Below are positions 1 to 5,940 of a stretch of DNA of 8,152 nucleotides, one piece after another; position 1 is the first letter of the stretch; the number at the start of each line of letters is the position of its first letter. The notes beneath the pieces were generated by a model that saw only the letters and a program-made list of their open reading frames with translations, searched no databases and was not told the origin of the DNA. The position numbers and the translations under genes are program-made. Where the stretch lies: contig DASSJN010000114.1 of NCBI GenBank assembly GCA_035691185.1, forward strand, positions 1 through 8,152, given 5' to 3'. Source of the stretch: RPQJ01 sp035691185 (GTDB lineage Bacteria > Pseudomonadota > Gammaproteobacteria > Steroidobacterales > Steroidobacteraceae).

Positions 1-355
1 TTCGCCGTCGGGCGAATGGGCCATGTACGGCTTCGTCGGGTACCGGCGGGGCATGACCGCCATCGACGTGCGTAGGCCACCGCGCGTCGCCGTGCGACCG
101 ACACCGCGCGGACTGGTGCTCGAGGCCGTCACCTACCTCGAAGAACTGCCGACACCGCAACCGGGCTCGCCGCTGCGCGCCGGGGCCGCGGCAGTCATCG
201 AGGAGAAGGGCGGGCGCCTGACTTACTGGGCGCTCGCGCATCCGTCCGAACTGCCCGACTTCCACCACCGGCTCGGCTTGGTCCTGCAGGTCGGCATGAC
301 GCCACGGGGTGTCACGGACATTCTTCGCGACGCGGTCGGGAACCCCGTCGCGTGA
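1..355 (+). CDS. DOMON-like domain protein, C-terminal part (5' end outside window)
   Basis: Partial gene. The frame is open from base 2 to the TGA at 353-355. Coding continues upstream of the ATG at 23: the residues before it (SPSGEWAMYGFVGYRRGM) look like the interior of a DOMON-like beta-sandwich domain, so that ATG is probably not the start. A later stretch, AAAVIEEKGGRLTYWALAHP followed by PDFHH, matches the C-terminal motif I recall for bacterial DOMON-like proteins (inward-facing Glu, YWALAHP, then FHH). DOMON folds bind haem or sugars in other proteins, but the role of this small bacterial branch is not established. About 20 residues (GMTPRGVTDILRDAVGNPVA) follow the expected end of the domain and run into the next gene. 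The stop overlaps the GTG start of the GH171 gene by four bases (GTGA), implying shared transcription and coupled translation. Family call fairly firm; function unknown. Confidence 0.7.
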   Translation, partial: SPSGEWAMYGFVGYRRGMTAIDVRRPPRVAVRPTPRGLVLEAVTYLEELPTPQPGSPLRAGAAAVIEEKGGRLTYWALAHPSELPDFHHRLGLVLQVGMTPRGVTDILRDAVGNPVA

Positions 356-1560
356 AGTTCGGCATCGATCGGCTCTGTTCCGAACCCGCCCTGCGCCAGG
401 ACCTGCGCGGTCGTCGGGTCGCGTTGCTCGCGCACCCGGCCTCGGTCACGGCCGACCTGACGCACTCGCTCGACGCGCTGGCGGCGCTCGGCGACGACGT
501 GCGGCTGACGGCCGCGTTCGGCCCGCAACACGGCCTGCGCGGCGACAAGCAGGACAACATGGTCGAGTCGCCGGACTTCGTCGATCCCGCGCTCGGTATC
601 CCGGTCTTCAGTCTCTACGGCGACGTGCGGCGGCCGACTGCCGCGATGCTCGACACCTTCGACGTGCTGCTGGTCGACCTGCAGGACCTCGGCTGTCGCA
701 TCTACACGTTCATCACGACGCTGCGCTACGTGCTCGAGGCCGCCGCCACGTACGGCAAGGCGGTGTGGGTGCTCGACCGGCCGAACCCGATCGGTCGGCC
801 GGTCGAGGGGCTCATGCTGCGCGCGGGCTGGGAAAGTTTCGTCGGCGCGGCCGAGATGCCGATGCGCCACGGGCTCACGCTCGGCGAGATGGGCCGCTGG
901 TTCGTGCGTCGTCTCGGCCTCGAGCTCGACTACCGCGTGGTCGAACTGCAGGGCTGGCGCCCCGACGCGGCACCGGGCCACGGCTGGCCGCTCGGCGAGC
1001 GTACCTGGGTCAATCCGAGCCCGAACGCTCCGAACCTGTGGATGGCGCGCTGCTACCCGGGGACGGTCATGCTCGAGGGCACGACCTTGTCCGAAGGCCG
1101 CGGCACGACGCACCCGCTCGAACTGTTCGGCGCACCCGACCTGGACGTGCCACGGTTGCTCGAGGACATGCGGCGCCTTGCGCCGGACTGGCTGCAGGGT
1201 TGCCGGCTGCGCCCCTGCTGGTTCGAGCCCACGTTCCACAAGCACCAGGGGCAACTCTGCGCGGGCGTGCAGGTTCACGTCGAGGACGCGAGCTACGACC
1301 ATGGCGCCTTCCGGCCCTGGCGCCTGCAGGCGCTCGCCTTCAAGGCGCTGCGTCGGTTGCGGCCGGAGTACGGGATCTGGCGCGACTTCCCTTACGAATA
1401 CGAGCACGGACGGCTCGCGATCGACCTCATCAACGGCAGCGAGTCGCTGCGACAGTGGGTCGACGATCCGGGCGCCGCGCCTGCGGACCTCGAGACGCTC
1501 ACGCGGGACGACGAACGGGAATGGCTCGAGCAACGCGAAGACGTGCTGATCTATCGGTGA
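352..1560 (+). CDS. DUF1343 / GH171 family protein, NamZ-like exo-beta-N-acetylmuramidase homologue
   Basis: 402 residues, covering the whole DUF1343 (PF07075) domain. Characterised members (NamZ of Bacillus subtilis, formerly YbbC, and of Tannerella forsythia) remove MurNAc from non-reducing ends of peptidoglycan fragments. Landmarks: an N-terminal Rossmann-like half with GPQHGLRGDKQDN at residues 57-69, then LVDLQDLGCRIYTF, LDRPNPIGR, WVNPSPNAPNLW, and EGTTLSEGRGTTHPLE from residue 242, with FEPTFHKHQGQ in the C-terminal half. The GTG at 352 is the only ATG/GTG/TTG start in frame after the stop at 73-75, and only a weak GGGAA lies nine bases before it. The protein begins MKFGIDRL with no signal peptide, whereas the B. 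subtilis and Tannerella enzymes are exported, so this one is probably cytoplasmic. The loop usually reads PEHG and here reads PQHG, so hydrolase activity is uncertain. Family assignment is firm; substrate and activity are inferred. Confidence 0.88.
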   Translation: MKFGIDRLCSEPALRQDLRGRRVALLAHPASVTADLTHSLDALAALGDDVRLTAAFGPQHGLRGDKQDNMVESPDFVDPALGIPVFSLYGDVRRPTAAMLDTFDVLLVDLQDLGCRIYTFITTLRYVLEAAATYGKAVWVLDRPNPIGRPVEGLMLRAGWESFVGAAEMPMRHGLTLGEMGRWFVRRLGLELDYRVVELQGWRPDAAPGHGWPLGERTWVNPSPNAPNLWMARCYPGTVMLEGTTLSEGRGTTHPLELFGAPDLDVPRLLEDMRRLAPDWLQGCRLRPCWFEPTFHKHQGQLCAGVQVHVEDASYDHGAFRPWRLQALAFKALRRLRPEYGIWRDFPYEYEHGRLAIDLINGSESLRQWVDDPGAAPADLETLTRDDEREWLEQREDVLIYR

Positions 1561-3080
1561 AGAAGAACGAACAGCGCCGTCCGGCCGAGTACGACCTGCT
1601 GGTCGTCGGGGGCGGCATCAACGGCGCGGGCATCGCCCGCGACGCTGCGGGCCGGGGCCTGAGCACGGTGCTCTGCGAGCAGCACGACATCGGCGCGCAC
1701 ACCTCCTCGGCGAGCACGAAGCTGATCCACGGCGGGCTGAGGTATCTCGAGTTCTACGACTTCGGCCTCGTACGCAAGTCGCTGCGCGAACGTGAAGTCG
1801 TGCTTGCCTCGGCGCCGCACCTCGCGTGGCCGCTGCGGTTCGTACTGCCACACGACGGGCACCTCCGGCCGGCGTGGATGATCCGCGCGGGCCTGCTCCT
1901 GTACGACCACCTCGCCCTGCGTCGGCGGCTGCCCGGCTCGGAGACGGTCGACCTGCGACGCCATCCCGCGGGTGCCCCGCTCGAAGGGCGGTATCGCACC
2001 GGCTTCGTCTACTCCGACGGCTGGGTCGACGATGCGCGCCTGGTCCTCGTGAACGCCCTCGACGCGCGCGAGCGCGGCGCGCGCGTGCTCACGCGCACGA
2101 AGTGCACGGCGCTGCGCCCGGGGGGCAAGGGCTGGACCGCGACACTCACGCACGCAGACGGCGGCGGCGAGCAACTCTCGGCGCGGCTGGTCGTCAACGC
2201 GGCGGGCCCCTGGGTCGCGCAGTTCCTCGACGAACACACGACGCGACCGGCGAACTATCACCCGCGGATGATCCAGGGCAGCCACATCGTCGTGCGCCGT
2301 CTGTTCGACCATCCGTATGCGTACATTTTCCAGGCGCCGGACGGGCGAGTGGTGTTCGCGATCCCGTTCGAGCGCGAGTTCACGCTCATCGGAACGACCG
2401 AGCGCGAATACGCCGGCCGTGACCTCGCGACGCCGGAGATCTCGTCCGACGAGGTGCAGTACCTGCTCGAGATGGTCAATCACTATTTCCGTCGCGCATT
2501 GACGCACCGCGACGTCGTCTGGACGTTCGCGGGGCTGCGGCCGCTGCTCGCCGCCTCCACGCAGGACCCGAAGAGCATCACGCGCGACTACGTGCTCGAC
2601 TTCGACCGCAAGGGCCCGCCGCTGCTGTCGATCTACGGCGGCAAGCTCACGACGTATCGCAGGCTGGCCGAGGAAGTGGTCGACTCGATCTGCGCCGCGC
2701 TCGGCGTCGTCGCCCATCACTGGACCGCGCGTGCCCCGCTGCCGGGCGGCGACATGCCCGGCGCGGACTTCGCACTCTTCCGCAAGCGCATGGCGCGTCG
2801 CTACGCGTGGCTCGACCGCGCACTGCTCAATCGTTATGCGCGTGCGTACGGCACGCGCATGGAGCGATTGCTCGAGGGCTGCACGGGCATGGAGGACCTC
2901 GGCCAGGCGGTGCTGCCAGGCCTCACGGAGCGCGAGATCGACTACCTGCGCCGCGAGGAGTTCGCGCTCACCGCCGACGACATCCTGTTCCGCCGGACGA
3001 AGGTCGGCGTGCACCTGCCCGCGGACAGCGCCGCGCGGCTCGAACGGTGGCTCGCGGAGCATGAACCGATAGACCGGTAG
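1557..3080 (+). CDS. glpD: aerobic glycerol-3-phosphate dehydrogenase (FAD-dependent)
   Basis: 507 residues, close to E. coli GlpD (about 500). The enzyme oxidises sn-glycerol 3-phosphate to dihydroxyacetone phosphate at the inner face of the cytoplasmic membrane and passes electrons through FAD to ubiquinone (EC 1.1.5.3). The first family signature is complete: VGGGINGAGIARDAAGRG at residues 17-34, with the ribose-binding Glu at 41 and SSASTKLIHGGLRYL at 50-64. The second signature, GGKLTTYRRLA, starts at residue 361. The C-terminal domain ends with the typical EIDYLRREEFALTADDILF and RRTKVG block. The GTG at 1557 is chosen because it overlaps the GH171 stop (GTGA) and leaves 16 residues before the FAD loop. 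No Shine-Dalgarno lies close before it, which favours coupling to the upstream gene. The frame stays open far upstream through the GH171 gene, but that part is not GlpD-like. No glpF, glpK or glpR lies in the window. Confidence 0.95.
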   Translation: MKKNEQRRPAEYDLLVVGGGINGAGIARDAAGRGLSTVLCEQHDIGAHTSSASTKLIHGGLRYLEFYDFGLVRKSLREREVVLASAPHLAWPLRFVLPHDGHLRPAWMIRAGLLLYDHLALRRRLPGSETVDLRRHPAGAPLEGRYRTGFVYSDGWVDDARLVLVNALDARERGARVLTRTKCTALRPGGKGWTATLTHADGGGEQLSARLVVNAAGPWVAQFLDEHTTRPANYHPRMIQGSHIVVRRLFDHPYAYIFQAPDGRVVFAIPFEREFTLIGTTEREYAGRDLATPEISSDEVQYLLEMVNHYFRRALTHRDVVWTFAGLRPLLAASTQDPKSITRDYVLDFDRKGPPLLSIYGGKLTTYRRLAEEVVDSICAALGVVAHHWTARAPLPGGDMPGADFALFRKRMARRYAWLDRALLNRYARAYGTRMERLLEGCTGMEDLGQAVLPGLTEREIDYLRREEFALTADDILFRRTKVGVHLPADSAARLERWLAEHEPIDR

Positions 3081-3150
3081 TCGCGGGGATCGCGGCAGGC
3101 GTCGACACCTGTGTAGGAGGTTTCACGCGGCGGCGGCCCCGCGTTCGGCC
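3081..3150. terminator. convergent gap between glpD and the downstream GFA gene; possible weak bidirectional terminator
   Basis: Seventy bases separate two convergent stops, so transcription from both sides should end near here. CGCGGGG at 3082-3088 can pair with CCCCGCG at 3137-3143 across a 48-base loop. A competing small hairpin pairs CGCGG (3126-3130) with CCGCG (3139-3143). Neither has a T-run on either strand, so a classical intrinsic terminator is not shown. An isolated AGGAGGT at 3116-3122 has no start codon at useful spacing. Confidence 0.25.
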
Positions 3151-3546
3151 TCACGCCATGTGCTCCATGTCTCGCGGCATGCTGACCCAGCCATGCATTC
3201 GATCCTCGTACACGGAGATCACCGGTGGCGGAAAATTGGGATCCGCGAAGGCGCCAACCGGAATGGCGACAGCTTCTTCGAGGCCTTCCGACACATAGAA
3301 GACTGTGGCCCCACAACTCGGACAGAACGTGAACGTCGTCCGGGTGCCTTCGTCTCCTGCTCGTACGAACTCGGTGCCTTGACCAGAGATCGCAACGGCC
3401 TCCCGCGGAAACCGAGCCTGCGCCCCGAAGACACTTCCAGTCCGGCGCTGGCAGGCGAGGCAGTGGCAGACAGAGACGCGCACCGGGTCGCCGGTGACTT
3501 CGGCTTTGAGTTGACCGCAACTGCAAGAGGCGATTCGTGTGCTCAT
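3151..3546 (-). CDS. GFA family zinc protein (glutathione-dependent formaldehyde-activating enzyme-like), copy 1
   Basis: 131 residues, full length for the GFA/CENP-V fold (PF04828). The namesake, Gfa of Paracoccus denitrificans, was proposed to help glutathione react with formaldehyde; most family members have no proven reaction. The zinc-binding cysteines are all present: CSC at residues 8-10, CHCLAC at 27-32 and CPSC at 75-78, with the usual GSVFGAQARFP and SGQGTEF segments between. No signal peptide or membrane segment is seen, so it should be cytosolic. The ATG at 3546 is the only start that keeps the first cysteine pair. Its nearest purine-rich stretch (GAGGTAG, opposite 3564-3570) is 17 bases away, so initiation looks weak. 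It lies 105 bases downstream of the GST gene on the same strand and may be the third gene of that unit or have its own promoter. Family call firm; substrate unknown. Confidence 0.88.
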   Translation of the reverse strand: MSTRIASCSCGQLKAEVTGDPVRVSVCHCLACQRRTGSVFGAQARFPREAVAISGQGTEFVRAGDEGTRTTFTFCPSCGATVFYVSEGLEEAVAIPVGAFADPNFPPPVISVYEDRMHGWVSMPRDMEHMA

Positions 3547-3597
3547 GGTTCGTACCGCGCAATCTACCTCATAGGCGACGGACGGTTCCCGGCTCCA

Positions 3598-3609
3598 GGG
3601 TCATGACCC
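3598..3609. promoter_or_regulatory. 12-base perfect palindrome GGGTCATGACCC
   Basis: A perfect inverted repeat without a loop lies in the 105-base gap between the GST stop (3652) and the start of GFA copy 1 (3546). It is about 50 bases upstream of the GFA start. It could be an operator for a dimeric regulator acting on GFA copy 1, or a coincidence. No convincing -35/-10 pair could be placed next to it and no T-run follows, so a terminator is unlikely. Confidence 0.25.
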
Positions 3610-3651
3610 ATGAGACCCGGATGACGACATCGAGCCCAGGACGGAACTCGG

Positions 3652-4305
3652 TCAGCCGGCGCGTGAGCTGGCGGCGTTGATCGCCCATTGCGCGGCGAAA
3701 GCCCGTTTGTATGCGGGCCGCGCTTCGCCGCGGGCGACATAGGCAGCCAGGCCAGGAAATTCGTCGAGAATGCCCGATGATTTCAGCCTGAGCAGCACCG
3801 ACACCATCATCAGATCGCCCGCGCTGAACGCACGATCGAGCCAGTCGGCATCGCCCAGGCGAGCAGAAAGTTGGCCCAGCCGATTGCGGACGCGATCCTC
3901 GACCAGAGGCAGGCGCTCCTTGCTCCAGGGCTTATCGCCCTCCAGAACCCTGGCGTTTGCGAGCTCGAGGATCGCCGGTTCCACGGTATTGAGCGCGGCA
4001 AACATCCATGTGACCGCACGCGCCCTGGCATTGGCATCGTCCGGCAACAGTCCCGCATGGCGCTCGGCGATATGGAAGACGATCGCGCCTGTCTCGAACA
4101 GGGCGAGATCGCCTTCCTCATAGGTTGGAATCTGGCCGAAAGGATGAAGGCGCAGATGCGCGGGTTCCTTCATCGCACGGAACGAAACCAGGCGAACCTC
4201 GTAGGGCTGGCCCACTTCTTCAAGCGCCCAGCGAACGCGCGAATCACGCGCCAGTCCTCTGCCGCCATCGGGCGACCGTTCAAAAGCGGTGATGACGATG
4301 GTCAT
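3652..4305 (-). CDS. glutathione S-transferase family protein
   Basis: 217 residues with two GST domains: a thioredoxin-like N-terminal domain (about 1-85) and an all-helical C-terminal domain (about 90-205). GSTs join glutathione to electrophiles or use it as a reductant in the cytosol. Visible landmarks: the N-terminal strand MTIVITAFERSPDGGRG, helix 1 RDSRVRWALEEVG at 20-32, QIPTYEEGDLALFET at 58-72 containing the conserved cis-Pro60 and the Glu71-Thr72 pair that contacts the gamma-glutamyl group (Ser or Thr is usual), and LNTVEPAILEL near the start of the helical domain. The N-terminus has an unusual Gly/Arg-rich loop (residues 10-20) where the catalytic Ser/Tyr/Cys normally sits; Ser11 is a candidate. 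The start is supported by AGGAGGAG seven bases upstream. The stop of GFA copy 2 lies 24 bases before this start, so the two genes are very probably one operon. Substrate unknown. Confidence 0.9.
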   Translation of the reverse strand: MTIVITAFERSPDGGRGLARDSRVRWALEEVGQPYEVRLVSFRAMKEPAHLRLHPFGQIPTYEEGDLALFETGAIVFHIAERHAGLLPDDANARARAVTWMFAALNTVEPAILELANARVLEGDKPWSKERLPLVEDRVRNRLGQLSARLGDADWLDRAFSAGDLMMVSVLLRLKSSGILDEFPGLAAYVARGEARPAYKRAFAAQWAINAASSRAG

Positions 4306-4312
4306 CGTGAGG

Positions 4313-4320
4313 CTCCTCCT
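4313..4320 (-). promoter_or_regulatory. strong ribosome binding site of the GST gene
   Basis: The - strand reads AGGAGGAG, seven bases before the ATG at 4305. It lies inside the 24-base gap after GFA copy 2 and fixes the GST start. It is much stronger than the sites of the GTG-start genes in region 1. Confidence 0.8.
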
Positions 4321-4329
4321 GGCGAGAAT

Positions 4330-4725
4330 CTACCCCTCGAAGCGACCCACGGTGGCGTCACGATCGCGCTCGTATCGTCTCGCGAGCGGAAACGGCGGCA
4401 ACCAGGACTCACGACGGACGATCCAGCTTTCGTAGGTCGGCATCAGCTGGTCCGGGGCATCCAGCGATCCCAGGTTCACTTCGATTTCGTCTGCGGTGCG
4501 TGCGAAAATGGACGAGCCGCAGCGGGGACAGAAAAACCGCCCGGCGTAGTCGCGGGTTTCGCCATCGATCGTTACCGCATCCTGAGGAAACACCGCGGAA
4601 GCGTGAAAAAGGGCTCCATGATGCTTGCGGCAGTCGAGACAGTGACAAAGGCCGACCCGGTATGGGAGCCCCGACGCCACAATTCTGACGTTGCCGCACA
4701 GGCAGCCGCCCGTGAACTGGTCCAT
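4330..4725 (-). CDS. GFA family zinc protein (glutathione-dependent formaldehyde-activating enzyme-like), copy 2
   Basis: 131 residues, a second GFA/CENP-V-fold protein (PF04828). Cysteines sit at residues 8, 10, 27, 29, 32, 66 and 69. The first five positions are identical in number to those of copy 1, while the loop before the last pair is nine residues shorter and the C-terminus is longer. Motifs: GGCLCGNVRIV, LCHCLDCRKHHGALFHASAVFP and FFCPRCGSSIFA. The sequences are clearly divergent, so this is an old paralogue or an independently acquired homologue, not a recent duplication. The start is supported by GAGAGGAG seven bases upstream. It is the first gene of the minus-strand set GFA, GST, GFA, and its promoter should lie in the 111-base gap shared with the divergent lyase-family gene. 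The link to glutathione chemistry is suggested by the adjacent GST; the exact reaction is unknown. Confidence 0.9.
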   Translation of the reverse strand: MDQFTGGCLCGNVRIVASGLPYRVGLCHCLDCRKHHGALFHASAVFPQDAVTIDGETRDYAGRFFCPRCGSSIFARTADEIEVNLGSLDAPDQLMPTYESWIVRRESWLPPFPLARRYERDRDATVGRFEG

Positions 4726-4836
4726 GCTGCGTCTCCTCTCAAATCAAGCGGTCGGAATGATTACAGCGAACGCCGGCGGGCGTCCATGAAAGATGCGCCA
4801 GTTCTTTTGCTTGTAGGCTTTGGAGCGTAACGACGC
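4726..4836. promoter_or_regulatory. divergent promoter region between GFA copy 2 and the ICL/PEP mutase-family gene
   Basis: The 111 bases must carry promoters for both directions. A small inverted repeat, ACGCC-GGCG-GGCGT, occupies 4770-4783 near the centre and could be an operator or chance. For the + strand gene, TTGCTT (4807-4812) and TAACGA (4828-4833) are weak -35/-10-like elements with a 15-base spacer, and the latter lies too close to the ATG for a normal leader, so no promoter is assigned. The + strand gene has only GGAG at 4822-4825, eleven bases before its ATG. Confidence 0.4.
4733..4740 (-). promoter_or_regulatory. ribosome binding site of GFA copy 2
   Basis: The - strand reads GAGAGGAG, seven bases before the ATG at 4725. 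It supports this start for the first gene of the minus-strand cassette. Confidence 0.75.
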
Positions 4837-5634
4837 ATGACCAATCAATCCTCACGCGCCCAGGAATTCCATCGGTTGCATGTTCCCGGCGATCCGCTGG
4901 TCATTTTCAACGTCTGGGACGCCGGCAGTGCCCGTGCCGTCGCCGCGGCGGGCGCACTCGCCATTGGCACGGGCAGCTGGTCGGTGGCAGCGGCGCATGG
5001 ATTCCCGGACGGGGAGAAGCTGCCGCTCGACCTCGCAATCGCCAATCTCGAACGCATCGTCCGAGCCGTCGACCTGCCCGTGTCGATCGACCTCGAGGCG
5101 GGTTACGGCGCACGACCTGAAGACGTCGATCGTAGCGTGACACGCGCAGTGCGCGCCGGCGCAGTCGGCATCAACCTGGAGGACGGCATGGCAGAAGAGA
5201 CGGGCATTTACGGAATTGACGACCAGGTCGCCCGGATTCGCGCTGCGCGCGCGGCGGCCGACCGCCTGTCGGTGCCACTCTTCATCAACGCCCGCACCGA
5301 CTTTTTCCTGCAGGCCAAGCCCGAGGGGCACGACCCGGCGCTTGTGCGGGCAGTGAGAGAACGCGCCGCGGCGTATGCGGATGCGGGGGCCAGTGGCTTT
5401 TTCGTGCCCGGCATCTTCAAGCCTGAACAAATTCGCGACGTGTGCTCCGCTTCGACGTTGCCGGTCAACGTCATGATGATGCCTTCACTGCCGCCGCTCC
5501 CCGAACTGGCGCAACTTGGCGTCGCCAGGATCAGCCACGGCCCCGGCCCTTACCGCGCCGCGATGAAGTTCATCGAACAGGCCGCCCGCGAGGCGATCCA
5601 GGGCACGCGATCAAGCACGAGCGGTCCCAGTTGA
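4837..5634 (+). CDS. isocitrate lyase / phosphoenolpyruvate mutase superfamily protein
   Basis: 265 residues, a single TIM-barrel enzyme of the ICL/PEPM superfamily (PF13714 type). Members cleave or form C-C or P-C bonds in 2-hydroxy or 2-oxo acids using Mg2+. Landmarks: FNVWDAGSARAV at 24-35, GTGSWSVAAAHGFPDG at 44-59, SIDLEAGYG at 83-91, GINLEDG at 111-117 and INARTD at 150-155. Asp58, Asp85, Glu87 and Glu115 fall where the metal and substrate ligands of PEP mutase-like enzymes lie, and Arg153 where a substrate carboxylate is bound. The flexible gating loop after GINLEDG (about 118-130) has no Cys, so the KKCGH catalytic motif of isocitrate and methylisocitrate lyases is absent. It is therefore unlikely to be aceA or prpB. 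An oxaloacetate or oxalacetate-like hydrolase/decarboxylase, or an uncharacterised activity, is possible. The ATG at 4837 is preferred because the only upstream in-frame ATG (4786) runs into TAA at 4828. Confidence 0.85.
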   Translation: MTNQSSRAQEFHRLHVPGDPLVIFNVWDAGSARAVAAAGALAIGTGSWSVAAAHGFPDGEKLPLDLAIANLERIVRAVDLPVSIDLEAGYGARPEDVDRSVTRAVRAGAVGINLEDGMAEETGIYGIDDQVARIRAARAAADRLSVPLFINARTDFFLQAKPEGHDPALVRAVRERAAAYADAGASGFFVPGIFKPEQIRDVCSASTLPVNVMMMPSLPPLPELAQLGVARISHGPGPYRAAMKFIEQAAREAIQGTRSSTSGPS

Positions 5635-5689
5635 CCTTGGACCGGGCACCAAGCACTGCTGTCGGCCACCTGCAGTCATTACGCGCCGT

Positions 5690-5704
5690 ACCGGCCTACC
5701 CGGT
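5690..5704 (+). promoter_or_regulatory. small hairpin touching the ribosome binding site of the GDCCVxC gene
   Basis: ACCGG (5690-5694) pairs with CCGGT (5700-5704) over a five-base loop. The 3' arm ends directly before the GGAGGT at 5705-5710. In mRNA it could affect ribosome access. The stem is only five pairs, so its effect is unproven. Confidence 0.2.
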
Positions 5705-5710
5705 GGAGGT
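5705..5710 (+). promoter_or_regulatory. strong ribosome binding site of the GDCCVxC gene
   Basis: GGAGGT lies six bases before the ATG at 5717. It makes this short gene credible and fixes its start. Confidence 0.8.
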
Positions 5711-5716
5711 GAGGTA

Positions 5717-5932
5717 ATGACGTTTGAATATCAGCTGCAGAGCACGCTGACCTGTCCGGAGTGCGGACATCAGGCGACGGAAACGATGCCGACGGACGCT
5801 TGCCAGTTCTTCTACGAGTGTCGAGGTTGCGGCGCGATACTCCGCCCGAAAGCGGGCGACTGTTGCGTGTTCTGTTCGTATGCAACGATCCCGTGTCCTC
5901 CAGTTCAGAGGCAAAGCGCATCCAAAGAATAG
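5717..5932 (+). CDS. GDCCVxC-motif small cysteine-rich protein
   Basis: 71 residues with nine cysteines (13, 16, 29, 35, 38, 49, 50, 53, 60). CPEC at 13-16 and CRGC at 35-38 form a zinc-ribbon-like pair. The block GDCCVFCSYATIPCPPVQ at 47-64 is the hallmark of the family named GDCCVxC domain-containing (seleno)protein. As I recall, some members carry selenocysteine in this block; here the residues are ordinary cysteines and the stop is TAG. Function is not established; metal or thiol chemistry is a guess from the cysteines. No signal peptide or membrane segment is seen. It lies 82 bases after the ICL/PEPM-family gene on the same strand, so it may be co-transcribed, but its strong ribosome binding site means it does not depend on coupling. 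Confidence 0.88.
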   Translation: MTFEYQLQSTLTCPECGHQATETMPTDACQFFYECRGCGAILRPKAGDCCVFCSYATIPCPPVQRQSASKE

Positions 5933-5940
5933 GCAGCCGG

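Noticed and set aside
223..1533. A 436-codon minus-strand frame opposite the GH171 gene.
   Set aside because: Low-complexity Arg/Val/Glu-rich translation without motifs, opposite a clear family member.
309..1556. The glpD frame is open far upstream, which would suggest a GlpD fusion protein of about 920 residues.
   Set aside because: The upstream translation is Arg/Ala/Gly-rich with no family resemblance and lies over the GH171 gene. High GC leaves alternative frames open.
1551..3062. A roughly 500-codon open frame antisense to glpD, almost the same length.
   Set aside because: It mirrors glpD codon for codon in a GC-rich gene; the product has no recognisable domain and GlpD is certain.
3110..3135. 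TGTGTAGGAGGTTTCACGCGG resembles the start of the TGTAGGAGC-type REP elements of some gammaproteobacteria.
   Set aside because: Only a few bases match and the characteristic inverted arm is missing, so a REP element is not supported.
3871..4830. A 319-codon plus-strand frame across the GST and GFA copy 2 genes.
   Set aside because: It is antisense to two well-supported genes and has no domain or ribosome binding site.
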